From the NCBI RefSeq assembly GCF_000423845.1, contig NZ_AUIT01000002.1, positions 62,001-126,000 of the forward strand: DNA of 64,000 nucleotides, given 5' to 3'. The DNA is from Thermodesulfobacterium hveragerdense DSM 12571. GTDB lineage: Bacteria; Desulfobacterota; Thermodesulfobacteria; Thermodesulfobacteriales; Thermodesulfobacteriaceae. Made by a program: the position numbers and the translations under genes. Positions 7,938 through 16,477 of this stretch are shown here, piece by piece. How positions within the stretch are numbered: the first letter of the stretch is position 1; the number at the start of each line of letters is the position of its first letter. The notes under the pieces were generated by a model. It saw only the letters and a list, made by a program, of their open reading frames with translations, ran no database searches and was not told the origin of the DNA.

Positions 7938-8876
7938 TTAAGTGACTTTTTCTTTCTGTTTTATCAGAAGGGTAATAAACTTGTTAACCGGAGTTTTTAA
8001 TCCTTTTTGCTCTGCAAGGTTTACGATGGCACCGTTTAAAGCATCTATTTCCGTCTTTTTTCCGTTTTTGAGGTCATAATACATAGATGGATAATGGCCG
8101 GCTGTAGGAGGAATAAGTCTTTGATAAAAGTGCTTCTTATATTCCTCAGAGGATTTCCATCTTATCTCGATGTTATATGCCTTTAAAACTTCAAATATTT
8201 CCTCTATAACCTTATCCATGAGAAATTTTGTTTCGTAGCTTTTTGCAAGCTCTCCGTAGGTTCTTTCTAAAAGGGCACCTAAAGGATTTAAGGCTGAGTT
8301 GTAGATGATTTTCCCCCAGAGTATGGCATATACATCCTCGGAGATCCTGGTAGGGATACCTGCTTGGGTAAAGATTTGGGCTAATTTTTCTAAAGTTTCG
8401 GTAGGGATGGCTTTTTCTGGTTGGCCTATGACTACGTCATCTCCAAAAACGGTTACTTCTGCTATTCCTGGTGAGATTACTTTAGCTCCAAAGATAATCC
8501 TTGAAAGGATTACCTGATTTTTAGGAATAAGTTTTATAGCTTTTTCGTAGTTTCCATAGCCATTTTGAGCGATCAGAAGCAGCGTATTAGGTTTAATAAA
8601 TTTTTTTATCTGAAAAAGAGCATTTTCGGTGTCAAAGGCTTTTACAGTAAGGATTATCAAATCAAGGTCTAACAAGTTTAAATCTTCTGGGTTGGTAAAA
8701 TATTGATCTATATAAGCTTGTTTATCACCAAAAAGTCCGGTTATTTGAAGGGGGTTATTTTTTAGTTGGTCAAGATACTTTTCTTTGACAAAGGCATAGA
8801 CAGTGTGCCCAGCATTCTTTAGAGAAACAGCAAAAACCGTTCCTAAAGCCCCTAAACCAAAGACTAATATTTTCAT
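7938..8876 (-). CDS. panE: 2-dehydropantoate 2-reductase family protein
   Basis: It reduces ketopantoate to pantoate with NADPH in pantothenate/CoA synthesis. The N-terminal Rossmann motif is GLGALGTVFA (residues 7-16), followed by TVKAFDT. The C-terminal catalytic domain contains KIIYNSALNPLGAL, carrying the conserved Lys and Asn. GHYPSMYYDLKNGKKTEID holds the conserved Ser and substrate-contacting residues. At 312 residues the length is typical. It follows the small membrane gene at 8879 by 2 nt on the same strand. Some family members reduce other 2-keto acids, so the exact substrate is likely but not certain. Confidence 0.88.
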   Translation of the reverse strand: MKILVFGLGALGTVFAVSLKNAGHTVYAFVKEKYLDQLKNNPLQITGLFGDKQAYIDQYFTNPEDLNLLDLDLIILTVKAFDTENALFQIKKFIKPNTLLLIAQNGYGNYEKAIKLIPKNQVILSRIIFGAKVISPGIAEVTVFGDDVVIGQPEKAIPTETLEKLAQIFTQAGIPTRISEDVYAILWGKIIYNSALNPLGALLERTYGELAKSYETKFLMDKVIEEIFEVLKAYNIEIRWKSSEEYKKHFYQRLIPPTAGHYPSMYYDLKNGKKTEIDALNGAIVNLAEQKGLKTPVNKFITLLIKQKEKVT

Positions 8877-8878
8877 GT

Positions 8879-9259
8879 TTAAACCTCTATCCCCCTTTTT
8901 CTCAATTCCTCAAGTTTACGTTCTCTACAGTTTGGACATCTGAATTCAGGTTCAGGGTCGTTGAGACGATCATAGTTTTTGGCTTTTACTACTCTATAAC
9001 CTTCACCAACAACCCCGCAATCAGCACACTTTACGTTTTTTTCTATCTGCCAGAGGGTAACATGTGGAATACTAAAATAACCTTTAAAGATGGCTTTATC
9101 TATAAACCAAAACACGTTAGCTAAAATAAATTGGTTGAGTAAAAAAGCAGGTATGGTATGGATTTTTAACATATCACTCAATAAATATTGCATCAAGGCC
9201 CCGGCTATTCCAGAAAGTAATATCCATCTCCCAAATACATAAATAACCCAGGACTTCAA
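8879..9259 (-). CDS. Small membrane protein with C-terminal zinc ribbon, unknown function
   Basis: 126 residues. Two membrane segments (about 5-25 and 40-56) are followed by a soluble tail with CADC (about residue 80) and CPNC (about residue 111), a zinc-ribbon pattern. I recognise no named family. The start is TTG at 9259, preceded by GGAGG at 6 nt spacing. It lies immediately upstream of panE and is co-transcribed with it. Confidence 0.65.
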   Translation of the reverse strand: MKSWVIYVFGRWILLSGIAGALMQYLLSDMLKIHTIPAFLLNQFILANVFWFIDKAIFKGYFSIPHVTLWQIEKNVKCADCGVVGEGYRVVKAKNYDRLNDPEPEFRCPNCRERKLEELRKRGIEV

Positions 9260-9293
9260 GCTAAACCTCCTTTTTCAATTGTTTATGACGTTA

Positions 9294-9322
9294 ATTATAA
9301 CATTTTATCCCTATTTTATAAA
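9294..9322 (-). promoter_or_regulatory. Putative sigma-70 promoter for the small membrane protein and panE
   Basis: Minus-strand TTTATA (9317-9322), 17-nt spacer, perfect TATAAT (9294-9299), about 35 nt upstream of the TTG start at 9259. The -35 is a 4/6 match. Confidence 0.45.
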
Positions 9323-9395
9323 GGTGAAATTGTTGTATATTTTTTATTTAATTAAACGAAAAGCAAAAAGTTGAGAAAAACATGAGGTGAGTTTT

Positions 9396-10250
9396 ATGAA
9401 AATAGGGTTTATAGGCCTTGGGACCTTAGGTAGAGAAATAGTTAAAAGATTAGTTTCTCAAGGTGTTGAGTTAATCGTTTGGAATAGGTCTAAAGAGAGA
9501 GCTAAACAGTTGGGACTTGAGTTGGTAGAAACCCCTAAAGACTTGATGTCTATGGTAGATAAAGTTTTTGTCATCGTTTCTGACAGTGAGGCTTCCAAAA
9601 AGGTTGTTTTTGGAAAAGACGGTCTTGTTAAAGGTGATATTCAGGGAAAAACCATCATAGATTTAACTACCAACCATTATCGATACGTGGTTGAAGCTGA
9701 AAAAGAGTTAAAACAAAAAGGAGCTTATTATTTAGAAGCTCCTTTGCTTGGTTCTGTTGTCCCGGCACAAAGGGGTGAGTTAACCGTTTTGGTTGGTGGT
9801 GATAAAAATAAATTTGAGGAAATAAAGGGTATTTTTGAAAAATTTTGTCGTAATATCATTTACTTAGGTGAAATAGGAAAAGCTACTAAACTGAAACTTA
9901 TAAATAACATGGTATTAGGTGGTTACATGGCAGTCCTTGCTGAAGCTATAGCCATAGGAGAAAAGGCTGGTTTAGAAAAAGACTTGCTTTTAGAAGTGCT
10001 TTCTAACGGAGCTGGACGGTCTTATGTTCTTGAAGTAAAAAAACAAAAACTTCTTGAAGAAAATTTTGAACCGCATTTTTCTGTTGATTTAATCTATAAA
10101 GACCTTGACTATGCTCAGGACTTACTTAAAGATTTAAAAGCTTTTAGTATGTCTTTGCAGAATGTAAAAGAGGCTTATGGGCTTGCCAGAAGTAAAGATT
10201 TAGGTCATTTGGATTTTTCTGCAGTGTATAAAATATTTAAGACAGATTAG
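9396..10250 (+). CDS. NAD(P)-dependent beta-hydroxyacid dehydrogenase family protein
   Basis: 284 residues of the 3-hydroxyisobutyrate / glyoxylate-succinic semialdehyde reductase family. The Rossmann motif GFIGLGTLGREI starts at residue 4. The substrate motif corresponds to YLEAPLLGSVVPAQRGELTV, and the catalytic Lys is in KLINNMVLGG. GTG at 9387 is in frame, but GAGGTGA precedes the ATG at 9396, giving MKIGFIGLG. It is divergent from the panE pair. The substrate cannot be assigned; short-chain aldehyde or hydroxyacid reduction is the family role. Confidence 0.82.
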   Translation: MKIGFIGLGTLGREIVKRLVSQGVELIVWNRSKERAKQLGLELVETPKDLMSMVDKVFVIVSDSEASKKVVFGKDGLVKGDIQGKTIIDLTTNHYRYVVEAEKELKQKGAYYLEAPLLGSVVPAQRGELTVLVGGDKNKFEEIKGIFEKFCRNIIYLGEIGKATKLKLINNMVLGGYMAVLAEAIAIGEKAGLEKDLLLEVLSNGAGRSYVLEVKKQKLLEENFEPHFSVDLIYKDLDYAQDLLKDLKAFSMSLQNVKEAYGLARSKDLGHLDFSAVYKIFKTD

Positions 10251-10480
10251 CTTTTAAGCCTTACTTTATAAATAGAATTTTTTTCATAGTTATAAATTTC
10301 CGATAATGTATATTATGTAAAATAAAGTTTCTGATCTTAAGAACCCTATAGGAACCTTGTATAAAAATCTTGGAAAAAACTCTTTGTTCTGTCTTGCCTT
10401 TATCTAAATTTTTAGTTAAAGTTATAAAAACTTTTTTAAGTTTTTGGTAATTTATTCAAGATTAAGGGGGGTTTTATCTT

Positions 10481-11530
10481 ATGGAGGCTATCGTTCAAAA
10501 CTTAAAAACCACTCATATAGGAAGTCTTCCTTTTTCTGACCCTGAAAAAGCTGTAAAAATGGTTTTTGAATACTTAGACATCCCTGCTTGGCCTCAACTA
10601 TCTAAACGTAAAAAAGAAGGTATGCTCGTTCAGTTTAACGAAGGTCTTCCAGGGTTTAACTGGGAAAAAGAAGTCTTAGATATATCTTCCACTGATTTTG
10701 AAGAACAGATGATGATCTTTTATGAAAACTATCTGAAAATCATGGAAGAAAATCAGTTGTCTGAGTTGGCTAACTTTGAACTCACAGAATCTACCGCCCT
10801 TGGTTTTAAGTTTTTTTTAGAAATAGCCTCTCAAGTTAAACCTGAGGTTGTAAAAGGCCAAATCACAGGCCCCTTTACCTTGGCCTCAAGTTTGAAACTA
10901 CCTAATGGAGAAAGTCCCCTTTTTAGGGAAGACCTTAAAGACCTTATCGTCAAGTTTGTACTGATTAAAGCCTTGGCTCAAGGATTAAAACTTAAAAAGA
11001 TCTCCCCTAACGTAATTTTGTTTCTTGATGAACCAGGTCTTGCAGGTTTTGGCTCATCATCTTTTATTACCGTTACTAAAGAAGACGTTCTAAACATGTT
11101 AAATGAGGTGATTTCAGGTTTAAAAAATTTTAAACTTATGACAGGCATTCATATCTGTGCTAATACTTCTTGGGATCTTCCCTTAAGCTCTGAAATAGAT
11201 ATCTTAAGTTTTGACAGTTTTAATTTTTACGAAAAATTAAGTATTTATGCTGAAGAACTTAGAAAATTTCTTGAAAAAGAGAATAAGTATTTAGCCTGGG
11301 GAGTTGTGCCAACAGATAGCACTCAGTTAAAAGAGACAAGTTTTGAAGAGGTTTTGAAAAAGTTTGAGACTCAGTTGAAGGATCTTGCTGTAAAGCTCGG
11401 ATTTTCTGAAGAAGAACTGTTGAAAAAGAGTTTGTTTACTCCTGCCTGTGGTTTAGGAAGTCTTTCTGAAGACTTAGCTTTAAAAGCCTTGGAATGGCTT
11501 AAACGATTTAAACAAACTCTTAACTTATAA
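10481..11530 (+). CDS. Core MetE-like methionine synthase (UROD/MetE superfamily)
   Basis: 349 residues that match only the C-terminal, zinc-binding barrel of MetE. THIGSLP is at 11-17, DEPGLAGFG at 183-191, GIHICANTSW (His224, Cys226) at 222-231, and PACGLGS (Cys323) at 321-327. The N-terminal half of classical MetE is absent. Short core-MetE enzymes of anaerobes are known to take the methyl group from a corrinoid rather than from methyltetrahydrofolate. A fourth ligand may be Asp245 instead of the usual Glu (tentative). AAGGGGGG precedes the start. The 230-bp upstream gap shows no SAM or cobalamin riboswitch, only an AT-only hairpin at 10426-10445. An alternative is a UROD-like methyltransferase. 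Confidence 0.72.
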   Translation: MEAIVQNLKTTHIGSLPFSDPEKAVKMVFEYLDIPAWPQLSKRKKEGMLVQFNEGLPGFNWEKEVLDISSTDFEEQMMIFYENYLKIMEENQLSELANFELTESTALGFKFFLEIASQVKPEVVKGQITGPFTLASSLKLPNGESPLFREDLKDLIVKFVLIKALAQGLKLKKISPNVILFLDEPGLAGFGSSSFITVTKEDVLNMLNEVISGLKNFKLMTGIHICANTSWDLPLSSEIDILSFDSFNFYEKLSIYAEELRKFLEKENKYLAWGVVPTDSTQLKETSFEEVLKKFETQLKDLAVKLGFSEEELLKKSLFTPACGLGSLSEDLALKALEWLKRFKQTLNL

Positions 11531-11545
11531 TAACTTATAAAATAA

Positions 11546-12145
11546 ATGAAAAATTCGCTTTTAAACGAAAAGATTTTAGTTTTAAACAAGTATTACCAGG
11601 CAATACAGATAACTACGGCACAGAAGGCTATATGCCATTTGGTTAAAGGTACCGCAAAGGTAATAACCCCAGATTGGACTACCCACACGTTTGAGGAATG
11701 GATAAAGGTAAGCAAGTTTTATGAAAATGGAGCTCAACTGATTAAGAGTCCTTCTATCTCTATCGTTATACCTGAGGCTATCTATTTACCTTTTTATGAA
11801 AGACTTCCTAAAACCGAAGTTATTTTTTCCAGACAGAATTTGTTTTTACGCGATCGTTTTACCTGTCAGTATTGTGGAAAATTTTTAAAAAATCCTAAGG
11901 ATAGAACTATAGATCATATAATCCCTAAAAGTCAGGGAGGAAAGACTGTTTGGACTAACGTAGTCCTTTGTTGTAAAAAATGTAACCTAAAAAAAGGTAA
12001 CAAAACCCCTGAAGAGGCAGGACTAAAACTTTTGAAAATCCCAAAACCACCTAAATGGCAATCTCTTATTCTGGAAGAGTTCCCAAAACATAAAAAGGAA
12101 GTATGGAAGGTGTTTTTAGACTTTGCTGGAATAATAGAGGATTAA
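11546..12145 (+). CDS. HNH endonuclease family protein
   Basis: 199 residues. The N-terminal region (VLNKYYQAIQITTAQKAI) is typical of the stand-alone bacterial HNH family. Then come a zinc-binding CQYCGK (about 107-112), the HNH core TIDHIIPKSQGGKTVWTN, and CCKKCNLKKGNKTP with the second CxxC. It starts 15 nt after the methionine synthase stop with no clear ribosome binding site, between two nearly identical TAACTTATA repeats. It converges on the dnaJ-like gene with an 8-nt gap. These are chromosomal nucleases of unclear role. Confidence 0.88.
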   Translation: MKNSLLNEKILVLNKYYQAIQITTAQKAICHLVKGTAKVITPDWTTHTFEEWIKVSKFYENGAQLIKSPSISIVIPEAIYLPFYERLPKTEVIFSRQNLFLRDRFTCQYCGKFLKNPKDRTIDHIIPKSQGGKTVWTNVVLCCKKCNLKKGNKTPEEAGLKLLKIPKPPKWQSLILEEFPKHKKEVWKVFLDFAGIIED

Positions 12146-12153
12146 ATTCGCTG

Positions 12154-13044
12154 CTATTTTTCTATAAACTCTACTACTTTTTTGAGTAAGTCTTTTGCTT
12201 TTGTAGGAAGTTTTTTAGGTAGATAAATATGGTAATCAACGATTAAATTTCCTCTTTTTCCGTTGGGAAGAAAAGGACCTCTACCTTTAAGGATGACAGG
12301 GTGGCCTTCTGTAAAAAGGGAAGAAGAAACCACCTCTTCGCCTTCCAAGGTTTTGATGGTGATAAAATCGTTTAACAAAATCTCCCAAAAGGGAATTTGA
12401 CAGCGGTATTTTAGGTTTCCATCTACCAAAGAAAAATAAGGATGGGGTTTAATGATTACTTCTAAGTAAAGATCGTAATCAACTCCAAGGATTTCTTTTT
12501 CTACATAAAGATAATCCCCTTCTTTTAATCCTAAGGGTATTTCTAACCAAAACTCATTAAGTATTTTAACATATCCTTTACCTTTGCATTCTTCACACTT
12601 TTCAGTTAGTATAACACCTTGACCTCTACAATAAGGACAGGTAAGATAAGAGATCGCCTCTTTCCTTTGGTCATAAGTTTCTACAAAACCAATTCCTTTA
12701 CAGAAACCGCATTGAGAAAGTGGACCGTCTTTTTTCTTACCTAATCCTTCACATTTTGGGCAGACCTTCTCTTCTCCAGGAATGGTAATTTTCTTTTTTC
12801 CTCCAAGGGCTACCTCTTCTACCGTTAACTCTAAAACAGAAAAAAAATAATTTCCCTTTAAAACAGGATTTTTTAGAACTTTAACTTTAGAGGTTTCCCT
12901 GTAAGATTGAAAGAATTCTTCATAACTTTTTATAAACTCTAAAAATTCTTCTCTATCTCCTCCTCTATCAGGATGAAGTTTTTTAACCGTTTCTCTAAAA
13001 AATCTTTTAGCTTCTTCAAAAGAATTGAATTGTCTAAAATTCAT
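12154..13044 (-). CDS. DnaJ-like co-chaperone with shortened J-domain and zinc centre
   Basis: 296 residues. A short J-domain keeps KKLHPDRGGDREEF (HPD at about 23-25) but lacks most of helix I, and there is no Gly/Phe-rich linker. The cysteine-rich centre has four CxxCxG units (CPKCEG, CGFCKG, CPYCRG, CEECKG), followed by a C-terminal substrate domain. It is therefore DnaJ-like but atypical at its N-terminus. It lies last in the flagellar/chemotaxis operon, 18 nt after cheR, so it may serve flagellar assembly or simply be co-transcribed. It is not obviously the main housekeeping DnaJ. Confidence 0.8.
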   Translation of the reverse strand: MNFRQFNSFEEAKRFFRETVKKLHPDRGGDREEFLEFIKSYEEFFQSYRETSKVKVLKNPVLKGNYFFSVLELTVEEVALGGKKKITIPGEEKVCPKCEGLGKKKDGPLSQCGFCKGIGFVETYDQRKEAISYLTCPYCRGQGVILTEKCEECKGKGYVKILNEFWLEIPLGLKEGDYLYVEKEILGVDYDLYLEVIIKPHPYFSLVDGNLKYRCQIPFWEILLNDFITIKTLEGEEVVSSSLFTEGHPVILKGRGPFLPNGKRGNLIVDYHIYLPKKLPTKAKDLLKKVVEFIEK

Positions 13045-13062
13045 AGGCTAAAGGGTTAAAAT

Positions 13063-13884
13063 CTAATCTTTTTTATAATAACAGACGGTCTTTCCTAAGA
13101 TTTTCTTTTCCATGTCTGGAAAAGAAACCGGAGCTATCTCTGTAGCCCCTAAAATTAAATAACCACCAGGTTTTAAAGCATTCCACAAATCTCTGAAAAC
13201 TTTTTGTTTTGTTTCTTGAGCAAAGTATATCAGAACATAACGACAAAAGATTATATCAAATTTTGTCTTTACTTTTTGCGAGACTTCAAGAAGGTTTAAA
13301 ATCTCAAAACGGACCATATTTTTTAGGTTATCGTTTATTTTCCAGTGAGCTCCTTCTTGTTTAAAATGCTTGACCAAAAATACCACAGGTAATCCTCTGT
13401 TGACCTCTATTTGGTTGTAAACTCCAGTTTTAGCCTTTTCTATACTTTTTTTGGAGATATCCGTAGCATAGATATCTATTTGATAAGTCTTTAAATAAGA
13501 TTGGAAGTATTCGTGAAGAAGTAAAGCAATGCTATAAGGCTCTTGCCCAGTTGAACAAGCGGCAGACCAGATAGATATTTTCTTTTCTTTCTCTCTTTTT
13601 TTAAACAACTCAGGAAAAATCTGGTTTTTTAAAGTATCAAAGGGATGTTGGTCTCTAAAAAAATAAGTCTCATTGGTAGTCAGAGAATCTACAATTTCGT
13701 TTATTAATTTATAGTCAGGTCTTGATTTTACTATTTTATAAAGTTCTTCTGCATTGTTATATCCCAAGGTTAAAGCAAGCTCGTTTAACCTGCTCTCTAT
13801 CAAGTATTCTTTACCTTCTTTATAGGAAATACCACTTATTTTTTCAACCAGAGTTGTAAAAAACTCAAATATCTCTCTTTGCAT
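13063..13884 (-). CDS. cheR: Chemotaxis protein-glutamate methyltransferase CheR
   Basis: It methylates glutamates of chemoreceptor signalling helices with S-adenosylmethionine, giving sensory adaptation. 273 residues. The all-alpha N-terminal domain includes DSLTTNETYFFRD. The SAM domain follows with IWSAACSTGQEPYSIA and FDIIFCRYVLIYF. It has no C-terminal tetratricopeptide extension. It is separated from cheB by 4 nt. Four chemoreceptor-type genes in this window (53038-61443) are its likely substrates. Confidence 0.96.
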   Translation of the reverse strand: MQREIFEFFTTLVEKISGISYKEGKEYLIESRLNELALTLGYNNAEELYKIVKSRPDYKLINEIVDSLTTNETYFFRDQHPFDTLKNQIFPELFKKREKEKKISIWSAACSTGQEPYSIALLLHEYFQSYLKTYQIDIYATDISKKSIEKAKTGVYNQIEVNRGLPVVFLVKHFKQEGAHWKINDNLKNMVRFEILNLLEVSQKVKTKFDIIFCRYVLIYFAQETKQKVFRDLWNALKPGGYLILGATEIAPVSFPDMEKKILGKTVCYYKKD

Positions 13885-13888
13885 TTTC

Positions 13889-14917
13889 TTACACCTTAAA
13901 AATTTCTTTTAACCTTTGAGGTATCTGCTCTAAGCTTAAAACTTCATCTGCTAATCCAGCTTCTATTACAGCCTTAGGCATTCCAAAGACAACTGATGTT
14001 TCAGCATCTTGTGCTAAAATTACCCCACCCTGTTCTTTTATCTTTTTAGAACCTTCCTTACCATCACTACCCATACCTGTCAAAATAAGCCCTACAGAAC
14101 CACCGTTGTAATAATCAGCTATAGATTCAAACAGTTCATCTACCGCAGGACGGCAAAAATTTCTGGGTGGTCCTTGATGAAGACGAATTCTAAGTTCTCC
14201 GTTTTCTCTTTTAACTACCATATGAAAATCTCCAGGAGCTATGTAAACCAGCCCCGACTTAACAGGCTCTCCTTGTTCTCCTTCTTTTACTTTAAGTTGC
14301 GAAAGACTATCAAGACGCTCTGCAAGTTGCTTAGTAAAAAGAGGGGGCATGTGTTGAACAATAAGGATAGGAACAGGGAAATTTTTAGGAATTTTGGGAA
14401 TAATCTGCATCAAAGTTTGTGGACCACCTGTAGAAACACCTATACCTAAAACTTTAAAATCTTCTCTCTTGAACGCCTTTTTTACCGTAGAAGGACGATA
14501 GATAGGTTGTATTCTTTTTAAAGGAACAACGCTTTTTATTTTAGGTATGAGCTGATCCTTGATCTGTTTTACACTTTCTAAAAAAGATTTGGTAGAAGGT
14601 TTAGGGACAAAGTCGTATGCCCCTAAAGCGAGTGCTTCAATAGTTGCTTTAGCTCCTTCTTGGGTTAAAGAAGAGAACATAATAACCTTAGAAGAGGGAA
14701 CTTCCTTTTTGAGGACCTTTAATGCCTCAAGTCCATCCATCTCAGGCATTTCGATGTCTAACGTGATAACATCAGGTTTTAAAGCTTTAGCCTTTTCTAT
14801 CGCTTCACGACCGGTTTTGGCGGTATCAACTACCTCTATATCCTTTTCTTCTTTTAAAATATCTACTATCAATTTTCTCATGATAGCAGAATCATCAACC
14901 ACAAGGACACGGATCAT
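13889..14917 (-). CDS. cheB: Chemotaxis response regulator / protein-glutamate methylesterase CheB
   Basis: It removes methyl groups from, and deamidates, chemoreceptors; phosphorylation of the receiver domain activates it. 342 residues. The receiver (1-120) has VDDSAIMRK, the phospho-acceptor Asp in VITLDIEMPEMDG, and the PKPS Lys. After a linker, the methylesterase domain (about 155-342) has the catalytic Ser in GVSTGGPQTL, the His in VQHMPPLFT and the Asp in LTGMGSDGKEG. It lies between cheY and cheR in the operon. Confidence 0.97.
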   Translation of the reverse strand: MIRVLVVDDSAIMRKLIVDILKEEKDIEVVDTAKTGREAIEKAKALKPDVITLDIEMPEMDGLEALKVLKKEVPSSKVIMFSSLTQEGAKATIEALALGAYDFVPKPSTKSFLESVKQIKDQLIPKIKSVVPLKRIQPIYRPSTVKKAFKREDFKVLGIGVSTGGPQTLMQIIPKIPKNFPVPILIVQHMPPLFTKQLAERLDSLSQLKVKEGEQGEPVKSGLVYIAPGDFHMVVKRENGELRIRLHQGPPRNFCRPAVDELFESIADYYNGGSVGLILTGMGSDGKEGSKKIKEQGGVILAQDAETSVVFGMPKAVIEAGLADEVLSLEQIPQRLKEIFKV

Positions 14918-14921
14918 AAGT

Positions 14922-15302
14922 TTAGAACCCCTCTAAAAGAAATTTAATCTTCGTTTCAAGCATCTCTTTATCAAAGGGTTTCATCAAGTATTCATTAGCC
15001 CCTGCTAAGATAGCATCTATTACGCTTTTTTGCTGATTCTCTGTGGTAACCATCATAACCTTGATATCAGACCATTTAGGGTTGGCACGAAGTTTTACTA
15101 AAAATTCATAACCATTCATCACTGGCATATGCCAGTCAAGTAAAATAATTTGAATGTCTGGATGCTCGTTGAGAACCTTTAAGGCTTCCTCTCCATTTTC
15201 TGCCTCAACTACTTCAAACCCCATCTCTTCTAAATATTTCCTCTCTATTTGCCTTATAGCATTAGAATCATCTACTACCATCGCTTTTTTCATCCTTATC
15301 AT
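14922..15302 (-). CDS. CheY-like response regulator
   Basis: A 126-residue single receiver domain. It has VVDDSNAIRQ, the phospho-acceptor Asp in ILLDWHMPVMNG, the switch Thr in MVTTENQ and the Lys in MKPFDKE. It differs clearly from the CheY at 17268-17651, so the operon carries two receivers. It may be a second motor-binding CheY or a phosphate sink. It follows the FliK-like gene by 15 nt and precedes cheB by 4 nt. A second in-frame ATG lies three codons in, and the two starts cannot be separated with confidence. Confidence 0.9.
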   Translation of the reverse strand: MIRMKKAMVVDDSNAIRQIERKYLEEMGFEVVEAENGEEALKVLNEHPDIQIILLDWHMPVMNGYEFLVKLRANPKWSDIKVMMVTTENQQKSVIDAILAGANEYLMKPFDKEMLETKIKFLLEGF

Positions 15303-15317
15303 ACCTCTTTTAAACTT

Positions 15318-16118
15318 TTAAACACGTTTTTCTAATATAGACCCTGGTAAACTTTCTTCATAAGATATTTTAATTATAACCTGATTTTGACTGAAAATAA
15401 AGAGGTTTTTTAGATTTTTATGTTCTATCTTAGCAAGTTCATAGGCCTCTTTGGTATAAAAATAGAGCTCTAACAGAATTTCTCTTTCGTCATAACTGAT
15501 AAAACATTCAACCAGTCCTAAGTATTCTCCATAAAACTTAAGGTAAAAAAGCTTTATTTTTCCCTTTCTTTCTTGAGGAGGTCCTAATTCTATGTATCCC
15601 CAAGAACGTTCATCGTTAAACAGAAAGGGGATAAACAAACTATCTTCCTGATATAAAAGAGTTGAAGCTTTAACTTTGTCCCCTAAAAGTTCTTTAATAC
15701 CTTCTTCTAAGGATTTACTTTTTTTGTCTTTTTTGATAAAAAGATCTGTCAATAAATTAGAAAGGAGTTTTAACTCTTCTTTTACGTAAGGAATGTTAAC
15801 TTCTTCTTTTTTACCCGCTTGAGAAAGAAGATATAAAATCTTTAAATCATTACTGGTTTTTTCTCCAGAAACAACCTGAAGTACCACCGGGTTTCCTGTT
15901 TGCAAAACTTTTACCCTGATATTTTCTCCAACCTTAAAATCCTCTGGATTTACTGTCCCAGCTATCCTTGCTTGAAATTTTTCTCCTCCTAACTCAAGAT
16001 TTAAGGTTTTACCCTCAATCCCTACAACCCTGATAACTAACTCTCTACCTGGACGACTAAAGAGAAACCAAAGGTTTTCTGGAAGATAAAGTATAGGTGC
16101 AGGGGCTGTTATTTGCAT
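15318..16118 (-). CDS. Uncharacterised flagellar-operon protein, possibly FliK-like
   Basis: 266 residues with no signal peptide or membrane segment. The N-terminal third (about 20-85) is a small beta-rich domain. The C-terminal part (about 165-260) alternates strands and ends in a segment resembling the FliK hook-length-control C-terminal domain: LYFYTKEAYELAKIEHKNLK, then an isolated strand. Position in the flagellar operon supports this, since no other fliK candidate is visible here. Classical FliK is longer and Gln/Pro-rich in the middle, so the call is tentative. A PilZ-like regulator is the main alternative for the first domain. Confidence 0.45.
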   Translation of the reverse strand: MQITAPAPILYLPENLWFLFSRPGRELVIRVVGIEGKTLNLELGGEKFQARIAGTVNPEDFKVGENIRVKVLQTGNPVVLQVVSGEKTSNDLKILYLLSQAGKKEEVNIPYVKEELKLLSNLLTDLFIKKDKKSKSLEEGIKELLGDKVKASTLLYQEDSLFIPFLFNDERSWGYIELGPPQERKGKIKLFYLKFYGEYLGLVECFISYDEREILLELYFYTKEAYELAKIEHKNLKNLFIFSQNQVIIKISYEESLPGSILEKRV

Positions 16119-16133
16119 GGTTTTATCTTATTT

Positions 16134-16475
16134 TTACCTTAGTTTTTTAGAGGATAAGATAACCTCTACTTCTGCCTCACTTATTTTAAGCTGCTTAGCT
16201 ATCTCTTTAGGACTTAACCCTCTATCTGAAAGATAAAAAACCTGTTCTTTAACCGACCTATCCTTAAATTTTCCCTCTGTTAAAGGTTTAGAGGTCTTTT
16301 GAAGTTCTTCTAATTTTTTTACCAACTCTTGAGCCCTTTCTATACTTTCTTTGACTTCTTCCCATGGAAGGTCAAACACCTTTTTAAATTTTAGATAAAA
16401 AAACACAAAACCTGCTATCATCAGAAGATCTACCACCACAAGAATAACTAAAAAAGTAACAGTCAAAACCCCCAT
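16134..16475 (-). CDS. Small membrane-anchored protein with C-terminal helix-turn-helix (DUF2802-like)
   Basis: 113 residues. One N-terminal membrane helix (about 5-28) is followed by a charged coiled-coil-like stretch (35-60). A helix-turn-helix motif, GLSPKEIAKQLKISEAEVEVIL, closes the protein. The layout matches DUF2802 proteins often found in polar flagellar clusters next to cheY and fliL-like genes. It lies 2 nt downstream of the FliL-like gene. The function is unknown. Confidence 0.6.
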   Translation of the reverse strand: MGVLTVTFLVILVVVDLLMIAGFVFFYLKFKKVFDLPWEEVKESIERAQELVKKLEELQKTSKPLTEGKFKDRSVKEQVFYLSDRGLSPKEIAKQLKISEAEVEVILSSKKLR

Positions 16476-16477
16476 CT

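Noticed and set aside
10251-10480. Possible SAM or cobalamin riboswitch before the methionine synthase gene
   Set aside because: No conserved riboswitch core is visible. There is only an AT-only hairpin (10426-10445) and a GAACC-CTATAG-GAACC motif at 10341-10356, neither followed by a clear terminator.
14174-14936. Plus-strand open frames over cheB
   Set aside because: They are antisense to a gene with clear catalytic motifs, have no ribosome binding site and resemble no family.
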